Position numbers and translations under genes: made by a program. Positions 11,127 through 22,617 of a stretch of 64,000 nucleotides of DNA are shown here, piece by piece; the stretch's first letter is position 1, and the number at the start of each line of letters is the position of its first letter. The notes beneath the pieces were generated by a model that made no database searches, was not told the origin of the DNA, and was given only the letters and a program-made list of their open reading frames with translations. This DNA comes from Gordionus sp. m RMFG-2023. Its lineage: Eukaryota; Nematomorpha; Gordioida; Chordodea; Parachordodidae. The DNA is taken from contig NC_088775.1 of the NCBI RefSeq assembly GCF_954871325.1, positions 89,257,561 to 89,321,560 on the forward strand. The letters run 5' to 3'.

Positions 11127-13471
11127 TAGTGTTGTTTAACGGCTAAGCCGAGTCGACTTAGCTGCGACTCGAGCCTAGTTTCTAGTCGATAAAACTACTA
11201 GTCGGCTCACTTAGTCGGCTCGCGTAGTCGGCTCACTTAGTCGGTTCGCTTAGTCGGCTCACTTAGTCTCTTAGTCGGCTCGTGTAGTCGGCTCGCTTAG
11301 TCGGCTCGTGTATTCGACTCGTTGGGTCTGCTCAATTTTTTTGTTTTTTTTATAAAATCTGGTAAATTGCTAAATTTTGGGAAAATGATTAATGTGAACA
11401 AAATTATAATAAGAATATGTTGTTTTAGTTTTTCGTATTTTTTTGGCATAAATGGGTTAAAATAAATATTGCTAAGGCTAACATGTTTAAATAAAATTTT
11501 AGTGAAGATGTACCATAGATAAGTCACAATTGTCATAATCGTTGTTTTTAAAGTTTTTCGAATTTTTTTGACGTAAATGGGCTAAAATAAGCATTGCTAA
11601 CATGTTTAAATAAAATGTTAGTGAAGATGTACCATAGATAAGTGACAATTGTTATAATCGATGTTTTAAAGTTTTTCGAATTTTTTGACGTAAATGAGCT
11701 AAAATAAGCATTGCTAACATTTTTAAGTAAAATTTTAGTAAAGATGTACAGTAAAAAAGTGACAATTGTCATAATCGTTGTTTTTAAAGTTTTTAGAATT
11801 TTTTTGAGGTAAATGGGCTAAAATAAGCATTGCTAGCATGTTTAAACAAAATTTAGATACAGGGTTTCCCATTCAAAATAATAAAATCATAATATTTTTT
11901 TTTTTGTCAATTTTTCTTAAACTTTTATTTATTTTATTTATTCCTTTTTAATTTATTTCTAAATTTTTCCGATTTCTTTACGTTTTTTTTCTTATTGTAT
12001 CTTTTCTCAATTTATTTCTAAACTTTTGCGATTTTCTTTACTTTTATTTTTCTTACTATATCTTCTCGGAATTTATTTTTTTTCAATTTATAAATTTAGG
12101 TCCATTTTTTTAACAATATACGTTTTTTTTCATATACAGATATAATATTCTTTTTATGATTTATACAATTTCTTGTTGAGACCGTGATGATTGCACAACT
12201 GAATATAAATAACTCGAATTAAAATCCATGGAAATATACTTATAAAAAATTAATTTTATTTAGTCTGTCTTCCCTTTTGTATTAAATAATAAAAATTATC
12301 TACTGCGTTATAAAAATAAGAATTTAAAAATTATTATTTTTTTATTAATTTAAATATCGTTTGGTATTGCAGTTAAGGTAAACCAAACGATTAATATATA
12401 ATTTAGCAATTGTAATTATAATGTCTGTCAAAAACTATAAATAAAATTTTAAAAAATAATTATCAAAAATGAGAAGAAAAAAAAATAGATAAATGCTCAA
12501 AAAAATAAAGATTAAAAATGACCAGATTAAAAATGTATGCAAAAGATTAAAATGTATATATCATAAAAAGAATATTATATCTGTATGTATGATGAAAAAA
12601 ACGTAAATTGTTAAAAAAAATGGACCTAAATTTATAAATTGAGAGAAGATATAGCAAGAAAAATAAAAGTAAAGAAAATCGCAAAAGGTTAGAAATAAAT
12701 TGAGAAAAGATACAGTAAGAAAAAAAACGTAAAGAAATCGCAAAAATTTAGAAATAAATTTAAAAAATAACTAAAATAAATAAAAGTTTTAGAAAAATTG
12801 ACAAAAAATTAAAAAAATATTATGATTTTCTTATTTAGAATGGGAAACCCTGTATCTAGGGTACATCTTCACTAAAATTTTATTTAAACATGTTAGCAAT
12901 GCTTATTTTAGCCCATTTACGTCAAAACGAAATACTTTAAAAACAACGATTATGACAATTGTCACTTATCTAGGGTACATCTTCACTAAAATTTTAGTTA
13001 AACATGTTAGCAATGCTTATATTTTAGCCCATTTACGTCAAAAAAAATCGAAAAACTTTAAAAACAACGATTATGACAATTGTCACTTATATGGTACATC
13101 TTCACTAAAATTTTATTTAAACATGTTAGCAATACTTATTTTAACCCATTTATGCCAAAAAAATACCAAAAACTAAAACAACATATTCTTATTATAATTT
13201 TGTTCACATTAATCATTTTCCCAAAATTTAGCAATTTACCAGATTTTATAAAAAAAACAAAAAAATTGAGCAGACCCAACGAGTCGAATACACGAGCCGA
13301 CTAAGTGAGCCGACTAAGCGAGCCGACTAAGCGAGCTGACTAAGCGAGCCGACTATATGAGTCGACTGAGTGATCGGCTCATTCGGCTCCTTAATCGGCT
13401 TAAGTCGGAGCCGTTTTTACGACTACGACTCGAGTCGCAAGTCGTAAGAACTCGACTTTTTAACAACATTA
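11127..13471. mobile_element. 2.35 kb fold-back element with hAT-type ends
   Basis: The element starts TAGTGTTGTTTAACGGCTAA and ends TTTTTAACAACATTA. It is bounded by exact 8-bp duplications CATATGAG at 11119-11126 and 13472-13479. The two arms (about 11127-12160 and 12550-13471) are inverted copies of each other around a loop of about 390 bp. Each outer arm carries a run of 13-bp repeats with the core TAGTCGGCTC (for example 11200-11330). Inside these come three to four tandem units of about 115 bp (11536-11870 and 12860-13170). Short ORFs here come from the tandem units and are not genes. The ends resemble family A MITEs, so the same hAT transposase may have moved both. Confidence 0.85.
11195..11335. 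repeat. 13-bp subterminal tandem repeats (TAGTCGGCTC core)
   Basis: About ten imperfect copies of a 13-bp unit (ACTTAGTCGGCTC or GCGTAGTCGGCTC) lie just inside the left end of the fold-back. The reverse complement (GAGCCGACTAAG) is repeated at 13293-13400 in the right arm. Arrays like this near transposon ends are often transposase-binding sites; that role is an inference. Confidence 0.8.
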
Positions 13472-13479
13472 CATATGAG

Positions 13480-16400
13480 TGCATATTTTAGATAAACAAT
13501 AATGGTCATTTGTGTAGTCTATAGAAATTTAATATCTCACAATAATTTTCTCGATTACTTATTTAGCTTCCATCATGTCATCTAAGAGGAAGCTCTAACC
13601 ACCATATTGTTTTATGATTTGGATTGATCGTTTAGACCAAAAATTGTTGATTTGGTTTAGGCATATAAATTTTTCCTTATTAATCCATTCTATAAAACAT
13701 AGTCTAAAATGGTAACAGAGAGTTATACTAGTTTGATAACCTTTTGTCAATGTAAGTTGCTAAGAACTATATTAATGCACTATGTGGTTTTTTATATGCC
13801 AGTTTATTTTGTATACATAATATAATAAATGACAAAATATGAAAATCAGAATAATTGTTCAGAGTTAACAAATTTTAAAAAAGTATAGTATATTTATATA
13901 AATATGGGGGCTTCGCCCCCCTTAAAATTTTTTTAGAGCCCCCTGAGATTGTGAAGGCTAGCGAGGCCCTTGGACCCGGGGTTTGGGTGTTGATGACTTT
14001 GACATCTTCTCATTTTTATTTTCAATTTTGTTTTATAAAAAAATACTTATTTGATAGATTTTACCTTGTCTTATTTACTCTTAATTTGTTTTTATAAAAA
14101 AAGTATTTATAATATTCAGATTAATTTTGCCTTTTTTTTATCTTGATTGTATATATATATATATATAGTATAATTATTTTACTAATATATAGATGTAATT
14201 TTTTGATGATGATTCAAAATAAAATTTTTCATTTTGTGTGTAAACCATAGTGCAAGTTCTTTGAAGGTTTAAAATCGACAAAATTAGCTCAGAAAAACAC
14301 GAACCCAGAGCACAGAACTGGGGTTCATGCCTGTAGTTTAGATCTAGGGTTCCGACCCATGGTTTAGACCCAAGATTCAGATAAACCAAAACTAAGAAAA
14401 AATAAATTTCATTTACTAATCTTAAATCTAACTGTACATTTTAATTATAAATGAAAGCTTTGTTTATTATTTTGTTCTACATTAATCTCATTTTTTAACC
14501 ATTTAAATATTTATTTAAATTGGAGTGCTTTTGATTGGAATCAATTTGACCTAACCATTTTTTCTTTTCCAGTCCAGACTATGTTAAACACATATATAAT
14601 TATTAGTTTATATTTAGTTAACAATCTTCATAACTTTTGTGGGATTTATAGAATATCTACTACCAGCAACTTTACAAAATTTCGTAGTTACAATATAGGC
14701 AATTATCTCCTGAACACATTGGTTTTTAAACTTTGCCATAATTATCCTCAACAATTAGCATATGTATTATTTATATTTTTGAAATAAAAAAAAATAAAAA
14801 TAAAATGGTATTTAGATAGATAATTTTTTTTATTATTAAATATAACTTTCACTATAATTTTCCCTATTCACATTCTTCTAAAGAAAAAAAAATTCAATTC
14901 CTAGCTCATACACTGAGACATCCCAACTCCAACTTAGCTCATGATGCTCTCACATTGCTCTTCACCTGCAACGGGAAATCATACAGTAAATATAAAACAC
15001 TCTGGTTCCACCGAGTTCTAAAAGATGTGGCAGACCTGAACTTTGGAAACAAATCATCAAACTATATAACAATAAAAAATCCATAAATCTCCTTAAGGTT
15101 AAGTCTAATTATCTGAAATGATACTTTCTTTTGCCACTCTACTCCCCCCCCCCCTTCAACTACTTAAATACTTATAACAAGAATAAAGGTTTTATTTCTT
15201 ATTTAATTATCATATTTTTGTACTCAGACTCTTTAAATGTTAATTTCTAGAAAGCCTTTCCCGTCTCTTTTACTTTAAATACAAAAGGGCTGTAGGTATG
15301 TGTGTGGGCTGTCTTTTCTAGTCCTCCCTATCTGAATCAGTCCACAGACGTTTAAACAATAGTCTTTATAAAAATACAACTAGATGGAAATGAGAAATAC
15401 CTAGCGTAGTTCTCTTTTATTCTTTTATCTACAACGTTGAGAGGGCATGTGCGCTTTATATCACGTAATTATTAAAAATAAAATTCCAATATTTTTATAT
15501 TTTTGAATTTAAGTCAATTAATTATTATTTTTCAGTGTTGTGATGATTTAATGAAACATGTTGTTGATCAAAATAAAAATAAAACCCATTTAGATAAAAA
15601 TATTTAGTTTACAAAGATAATTGAAATATCCATTTAATTTTAAAAACTTATAAAGAAAATGTTGAGAAAAACATTAATTTTTAGCCAGATAAAAAATCGC
15701 CTACCAAGTTTTTTAGCCGAAAACTATCACTCTGGCTTTTTGGGGTTATTCTTAAAAAGATAGAGGCTCAAATTTGGAAGAAATTAATATAAATAATAAG
15801 GCCTAAATGTTTAAAAAGTTGTTAACAAATAATCTTTTATTTAAATCTTATATTATTGAATTTATTATGTGTGTGTTACAATTTAATAATATAAGTTTTA
15901 TGAAGTATATATAAGAAGATAAAAAAATTTTTGCATGGTTTTTTTTAGAAATATCTTAACATTAAAAATAAAACCAATCTTTAAAAATCGAATATATTTT
16001 TGACAGGGTAATAATTTTGCTTGAATATGATGATATATATTATTGAGTTTTCTTATATTTTGTTTAGATTCCTGTAATTTGTTCTAAAGAAAATTTAATT
16101 TTTAACTTTATTGGACAGGATTTAACAAATGCAGAATTTATTATATTCCAAAATTATATTTAACCTGTCATATTTATTTAAATCCAATGATATTGTTTAG
16201 ATCTGAAAATTAAATGATAATTATGCTAATAATAGTAACAATTTAATAAATAATGTATAAAAATATTTGCATTTAACAATATATATATATTCCAATTCCA
16301 AAGCTAGGCCAGAAAACCAAAAGGTAATCTCAACCATTTGTTAAAGGAGGTTATATAGATATTTTTTAAAAAATTTAAAAATTATATCGGATAGAAGGCA

Positions 16401-16690
16401 TTTTTTTTTTATATAGCACCAAAACTTAAAATTTAGATAAAAACAAAACAGCAATGAGATAATATAAAATTAAAATAAATAGTAAAAAAAAAAATTGTTT
16501 ATGTAAATTTCTTTAAATAAATAAATAAGTTGGTTAATTGTCTATTTATATAATAATAATTGATTATTTGTTATTATATATAAGTAAAGTATAAAGTAAG
16601 TATTCAAGATTACCTTGGATTTTATTTTCGAGATATAACAAATTTTTTGATCCCAAAGTAAATGAATAAATTATGATAGGAACAGGAAGT
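13480..16690. other. Gene-poor AT-rich stretch
   Basis: No gene was recognised. It contains a GC-rich repeat at about 13905-13985 (GGGGGCTTCGCCCCCC, then GAGCCCCCTGAGATTGTGAA), which matches one at 60440-60500. An open coding-like frame without a start lies at about 14910-15085 on the plus strand (LRHPNSNLAHDALTLLFTC) and could be a retroelement remnant; its family was not identified. Confidence 0.4.
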
Positions 16691-16979
16691 TTTATTAAAA
16701 TTAGGGACCACATTTCTCCGAGAATCCATATAGTATTATATGGATCCAAACAGAAACAATATCGGCTCGGTTCAGGTTCGGTTAGGATAAAAATAACGGT
16801 TAATAAGAACCGGTTTAGAACATTTTTGTATTCAAATCTACATTCGAATTATGTATAGGTAGGTATATTTTTTATATTTCATCAGTTAAAATAAAAAACA
16901 TATACATAAAACTTTCATTTTTATTAATTGCAGATTATAAAATGCTATTTAAAATTATAAATAATACAAATAAATATCC

Positions 16980-17525
16980 CTGATTAATTTTGATATGAAC
17001 AATATTTAACTTTATTTATTTTAAAAAATTTTTTATTAGGCCGCACAATTATATTTTCAAAATTCGTCTCACTCAATATTTAATTGTTGAAAAACATCTT
17101 TCCATACTAACTTCGGTAGCTCGCACTGCCAGTATGATATAAAAACAAATTATATAATTCTGGGCATCGATTACTCTGATTTCTCCAATAGTTTAAAATA
17201 TTCATAGTTTAATTTAACTTAGGTTTCTTTAGAAAAATTAACTATAATATTTATTTCTTTGATTATATTTTGCTAAATACTTAGGGCTTATTCGCAACAT
17301 TAGATTGAATATTTTGAAAATTAATTTTAATTTTACCCACGTTTTCTAATATAGGATCATAAATTTTTTAAAACCGTTATCATCGATTAATTCGAATGGT
17401 CTGCCATTAAAAGTGACCAACTCAGTACAAGCATCGATTATTATTATTTTTTAAATTTAGTTTTAATGATATTGTTTGTTCTATTAATGCTTCTTCTATC
17501 GTCTGTTGGCTTGATGACATCTTAA
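16980..17525 (-). pseudogene. hAT transposase remnant, internally deleted
   Basis: The minus strand holds two recognisable parts of a hAT transposase. Upstream (about 17434-17366) is a TELVTFNGRPFELIDDNGFK segment, matching the N-terminal part that follows the BED finger. Downstream (about 17130-17080) is ATEVSMERCFSTIK, matching the C-terminal dimerisation domain (SxxxERxFS). The catalytic middle is almost entirely missing and stops interrupt the frame. GC-richer repeats with a CGGTTCGGTT theme flank it (16760-16830 and 17920-18010) and may be subterminal repeats of the same element. No target duplication was found. Confidence 0.7.
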
Positions 17526-18387
17526 ACTTTTGTATTTTACAGGGTTTTGTTGTGATATTTTGTTAATTTTATCGAATTCTAGATGGTGGTTTTTTTTATG
17601 TGACGCTCAAAATTTATGATGACCTTTCATATTTATTTGTCAATCAGCAATTATTACATTTTGATGTGTCATTTATAATACTATATGTAAATAATTTATA
17701 TATTGGATTTAATTTTCTCTAGGCATTATAATTTATAAAAATATTTTTTAAAAAAATGCTGTAAAATGGCAATATACTAAAGTTTATAAAAATTATGACT
17801 GACACTTATCAATCAAATGATTGATAATAATCTTTAAATAAAACAATTCGAATATAATTAAATTTTTTTGCAATATACTAGTAATAACTTACATATTATT
17901 TTATAGGCATAAAATCATGAGGCTCGAACCGGTTCTGAGGCATTTTAGCGGTTCGGTTCATTTCGGTTATTAATTTTTTTAGCGGTTTTGCTTCAGTTTA
18001 GGTTCGATAAAAAATACCTGTTTTCGTCCCTGCATAATGTACACCTTCAAATTACTACAGTGAGGAGTTAATCACCCCCATAAGATATACCCCCTAAAGC
18101 ATTTTGATGCGCAATCCTCCTTGTTTACACTTGGTTATTGGGGTTGGAGACAATGTTATTTGACTACATTTTTCATTATTCGTGGGATGTTAATTTTGAA
18201 TTAGTGGTGTAAGCTTTACTTCAAAAGAGAAACGCGTTATTCTTAATGTTTGAAAAAAAAGAACGCGTTACCATTACTGTTTTACCTCGTGGGGGAAAAA
18301 AAGGAACGTGTTCCTCGTTATTCTAAAAAAAAAAATATAAAATATAATATAAAAAATTTTATTTTTTTAATTTTTCTGTACATTTTA

Positions 18388-18525
18388 TAGAGACTTGCAG
18401 GCCCAGCCCGGGTACACAGGCAGTACCTTATTTTATCGCTATCATTAGCTATAAAAATTAAAAATAAATATAATATATTTTAAAAAAAAATACGGGCCGG
18501 GTAAATGGTACCCTACAGGTCTCTG
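18388..18525. mobile_element. MITE family B, short copy
   Basis: The element begins TAGAGACTTGCAGGCCCAGC and ends CCTACAGGTCTCTG, with GC-rich CCCGGG/CCGGGT subterminal blocks around an AT-rich core. These ends match the family B copy at 19841, which has an 8-bp duplication. No clean duplication is visible here. Confidence 0.65.
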
Positions 18526-18849
18526 ATATATATATGTTAAAAATAAAAAATTGTTTAATAAAATTTAGTACGTCGTTTAGTAAATTTCAATATTATAAGA
18601 TGGAAGGTAAGATTTATCTCACATTTTTTACCCTTATTGACACTCTAAAGTGATTAAATAATTAATAATTTTTTTTTTAACACGACATTTATGTTGGGAT
18701 TTGTTTAAGATACGGTAGTTTAGCAGGAGGCCCCTAACACTTGCTATACTACTCATTTAATTTAGAAAATATCTAGAAGACAACCGTAAATTTTTGTAAA
18801 GCATAACAGATTATTAAATTCCTCCAAACTTTTCTAAATATATGTTTTT

Positions 18850-19160
18850 CCTTACAGAATGTCTTATTTTTACAACTTTAAATCATTTTTTTTGAGCGCG
18901 TTTTTAAAAAATTTAAAAATCTGATTTTACCGGAAATATATTATTCCATCATGTTTAGAAAACCTATCCTACGAAGAGTCAAATATAATTTATATAAAAA
19001 AATATATGGAAAAAAAAATTCTAATATAAATTAAATTTAAATGTTCATAAAAAAAAATGTGTGAAATTGGTAAGGGTAGGTATTCCAAGCAGGATGGAAA
19101 ACATTTCCGGTAATATCGGAGATTTTTAAAAAAATGATTTAAAATTGAAAAAATAACACA
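18850..19160. mobile_element. Palindromic MITE family C
   Basis: A palindrome whose left half includes AAATCTGATTTTACCGGAAA and whose right half includes the inverted equivalents (ATTTCCGGTAATATCGGA, then AAATGATTTAAAATTGAAAA). Related copies lie at about 19262-19520, 25625-25885 and 48868-49190. It has no coding capacity. Termini and target duplication were not determined. Confidence 0.6.
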
Positions 19161-19261
19161 TTGCCGGAAAAGGCACATTGACGCTTAACATATATATTTT
19201 TTTTTATATATATGTCGTATGGGGATTCGGAATCTCTCAATTTGTTAAATCAATTACTAAG

Positions 19262-19520
19262 GGGCTATTTTTGGGTTTAAAATATCTAATTTTACAGGAA
19301 TAGGTGTGTAAGTATCTACCCTATAAATTTTAGCCATAGATATTTTAGTATTTTTTTTAAAATCTCTATAAAAAAAAATCCATATAAAAATTATTATAAA
19401 TTAGAAGTAGTTTCTAAAGTTCACGGCAAAATTGTTCGAAATTTACAGTCTGGGTTACTCTATACATGCTGAAATACAATTCCTGTAAAAATCAGATTTT
19501 TAAAATCCAAAAATCGCCCT
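19262..19520. mobile_element. Palindromic MITE family C, diverged copy
   Basis: The left side has AATATCTAATTTTACAGGAA and the right side CCTGTAAAAATCAGATTTTT, which are inverted and related to the family C element just upstream. The internal sequence is AT-rich. Its boundaries are approximate. Confidence 0.5.
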
Positions 19521-19551
19521 TAGTAAATGATCTAAAATTGAGAGATTATAC

Positions 19552-19649
19552 GAGAGACCTGCAGAAGTACCATTTAAACGGTCGGTTCCTGATTCTTTTC
19601 CGGCCGGGCCGGACCGAACCGGGCTTAGGGCCGGGCAGCAGGTCTCTGA
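19552..19649. mobile_element. MITE family B, very short copy
   Basis: Runs from GAGAGACCTGCAG to GCAGGTCTCTG with a GC-rich core (CCGGCCGGGCCGGACC). It looks like a family B element that has lost its AT-rich middle. Confidence 0.55.
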
Positions 19650-19840
19650 TATATATACATAATTTTAAATATATTCCTTATTTTGTTTAAAAAAATATTT
19701 TTTGAATTTAATTTTGTTCGTATTTGTATTTAATATTTTTTTTTTTAATGATGATGAAAAAAAAATTCACAAAATGATATATTGATTGAATAAAGAAATT
19801 ATAATATTACCTTTTTAATTATTTATGACGTAATTTCAGG

Positions 19841-20236
19841 TAGTGATCTGCATCGGCGGCGAAATTCTTTTTTAAAAATTCTGCCGGCCTGCCGACCCGG
19901 CCTGAACCCGAAACTTATTTTAAAAAAAATTTACCGGCCCGAATTTATTTAAATATAGAAATTAATTTTTATAATTACTCAAATAAATTATATATGTTTA
20001 TGTGACATCTAGTTTCTATAAATTAAACCCAAATATTTTTATTTTGTTACATTAAAAATTCAACGTAAAATTGATAAATTTAAGATATATTAAAAAAAAA
20101 ATTTCCAAAGAAAAAATATAAGGCCCGGCCCAGCCCGGCCCGAACCTGATTTATTTTAAAATAAAATAATCCCGAACCCGGACCGGCAGCGGGCTTCGGG
20201 CCGGGTTCGGGCCGGGCCTACTTTTGCAGATCTCTA
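19841..20236. mobile_element. hAT-type MITE family B with target duplication
   Basis: A 396-bp element with ends TAGTGATCTGCATCGGCGGC and TTTTGCAGATCTCTA, and GC-rich subterminal blocks of CCCGG/CCGGG type. It is flanked by exact 8-bp duplications ATTTCAGG at 19833-19840 and 20237-20244. This copy defines family B as a hAT-type non-autonomous element. Confidence 0.8.
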
Positions 20237-20244
20237 ATTTCAGG

Positions 20245-21548
20245 AACACATAAGCTATTTAGTGACTAATTTTTTTCGATAATTTTATTTGATAATTTTT
20301 AAAAGATTTATTTAAAAGATAATTTTTTTTAAACAAAAAAAGGGGAAATTTATTTGAAGAAAAATACTAATTTAATTATAGAGTGTTAAATTAGCCCCGG
20401 CGTAATTATATATCTTTTTTAAAGTGCTTTTTGTTTCTTCATTTGAAAATTTTTTACGTTTTTTCTAATTTTGGAAGTTCAGACAAATTAACAAGTAAAT
20501 AAAACTTTTCAATAAAAATTTCAATTAGTAAAAACAAAATAAAAATTTAGTTATATCAAGACAATCAATTAATCCTCTTAATTGATTTCATTAAGAGAAA
20601 TAGATAATGGCGTAATTATCAATTTCGTTCATTTATTACTTATATATGGGGGCCGGGGGTGGGGGCTACAACATATAGTTAAAAAGACATGAATCATGAC
20701 CCTCTTACACATTCGGGTTATTTTCGACGCCAGGGTTTTTTTTATTAAAAAGAAAGCGATCTCCAATATGAATAATAATATAAATGTAAAACAATTGTTA
20801 TTTTTATCCTCCGCCCTTATGCAGAATCCTATACAGCTCGAAACCTAATGGTTCCGCGTCGAAATAAACGAAGAAGCGATTATGGCCTACGTATTCTTTT
20901 TTTTACTAGCTGACCGTTCACTTCGCCATATTGAAAATATTCAAAAAAAAAATAAGAAGGCCCTAATTCACGAAAAGATTAAGCAATCATCCTGAAAGCC
21001 AGTGGGAACTCTTTAGCGATACCAAGAGAGAGAAATATCTACTAATCCTTACCCTAACCCTATAAAACGTATTATAAGCTAAATTAAAAAAAACTATGAA
21101 ACCGCACACCTTAAGAGTTTGAGATCTGGCCAAACTTTTTGGAAGCTATAATTCTGATAGCATAATATTATTAAACAGAAACGGAAGTTATTTGCAAAAT
21201 AGGAAGGAAAAAAAATTCAAAATGTGCGTCGTGTGTAAGAATGGGAAATATTAGAAGCGCTTACTGGTTCCGCCAATCTTTACAGAGTTTGAAGGGTTCT
21301 TCAAAATCGCACGCCCATATTCCTGGCAGGCGTGGTCGGGTTTCATAAAATATTTCTAACATTGGGAGGGTGGCGGGCGATATAAATTAAATTGTAAAGT
21401 AATTGGCGGGCATGAGCGGGTAAATTTTTTAATAATTTTCAGGTGAAATGAGCAGAACAGACTACTCGATTTTACTAAAAAAATAATATTCAATTAAAAA
21501 TAAATGGACGAAGAGCCAAACCAGCCATTAAAATAATTTTTTCAAGCA
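20245..21548. other. Gene-poor stretch
   Basis: No gene was recognised. Composition is somewhat richer from 20640 to 21450, with a G-rich tract near 20646-20665, but no open frame with familiar motifs was seen on either strand. Confidence 0.35.
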
Positions 21549-21551
21549 TTA

Positions 21552-21784
21552 CCTCGAATTCATAGTGGCGCGATTGCGATCGCGATTTAACAGCTGATTG
21601 ATTTTTAAAATCTGTTTATGAGATCAATTTTTATTTATTAATATTAATTTTATCTTTAATTCAAATTTTAATAATAATCTGAGAAATAATGATTTTAATA
21701 AAGAATAATTGATCTCATAAACAGATTTTTAAAATCAATCAGCTGTTAAATCGCGATCGCGATCGCGCCACTATGAATTCAAGG
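21552..21784. mobile_element. Harbinger-like MITE, copy 1
   Basis: A 233-bp palindromic element with ends CCTCGAATTCATAGTGGCGC and GCGCCACTATGAATTCAAGG, flanked by 3-bp TTA repeats at 21549-21551 and 21785-21787. The internal terminal-repeat sequence AACAGCTGATTGATTTT is shared with the element at 49693. A 3-bp TWA-type duplication fits the PIF/Harbinger superfamily. It has no coding capacity. Confidence 0.75.
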
Positions 21785-22617
21785 TTAGGCGGGCGGGTGG
21801 GTTATACAAAATTTAAATCAACGAGTTAGCGGGCTTTTTGGCTAAAAACCCGCCCATTGCGGACCCTCTAATCTATGTCAGATTTGCCAGACATAAATTT
21901 GTAAATTTTACATTCTTAAAAGATACCTCCTCAAGATGGGGAGGAAGAGGGTGAGGGGGGGGGTGGGGTACTTCCTAATTGTCGCACCTTCATCGTACTA
22001 TGTTTGCATTATATTATCGACATTTTGTTTGTACATTTTCTGCCCATCCATAAGTGGCCTCAACACAGTGTTAATAATAATCGTTACCCAATATCTTAGA
22101 CATTTTCAGAAATGAGGCCTTTAATTTTATTAAAACCATAGGCCAAAAAGCGAGCCCAAAGAAGGGTATTGCTTTCGTCAGCAGATTTCTTCTTTGTAAA
22201 ATGCAGGTTAATGCTATAAGCATCCACACCTCTCTATGAATAATTATATATATATATTATTTCTTCCATTATGATTTTTTTAAAATAAATTCTTATTTGT
22301 TTTTTATTTTTTTTAAAAACAACAATATATTTCATATTCGATATCGATGTTGTATTTTATTTCTAATTTTTATTATTCACAAATAAAAAAAATAATATTA
22401 TTAATAATTATTTTTCAAAAACTTCAAAATTTAAAATAAATTAAGAGATAAATAAGCTTTAAATGTGATATATATTTTATTTAGTTAAGTTGTTTTTTAG
22501 CTTTAAAATTGGAATTTTTATTATTTTTTTAAAGAGATTCCGATAGAGAAGGTGCATTTGTAAATTATAAGTTAATATATTAAGGTTAACTCATATTTTT
22601 TGATCAATTCAATTTTT
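21785..22617. other. Upstream region of the plus-strand receptor, shared with its paralogue
   Basis: From about 22020 to the start codon, the sequence is related to the region upstream of the minus-strand paralogue (reverse complement of about 62638-63140). A block with CAGAAATGAGGCC is readable in both, as is the GGTTAACTC-rich stretch just before the start codon. A third copy of the GAGGCC block lies near 63650. The promoter was not identified. Confidence 0.6.

Noticed and set aside
11297-13304. Several ORFs of 60-80 codons with MTIVTYLWYIFTK-type starts
   Set aside because: They come from the 115-bp tandem units of the fold-back element, appear on both strands by symmetry, and have no gene-like features.
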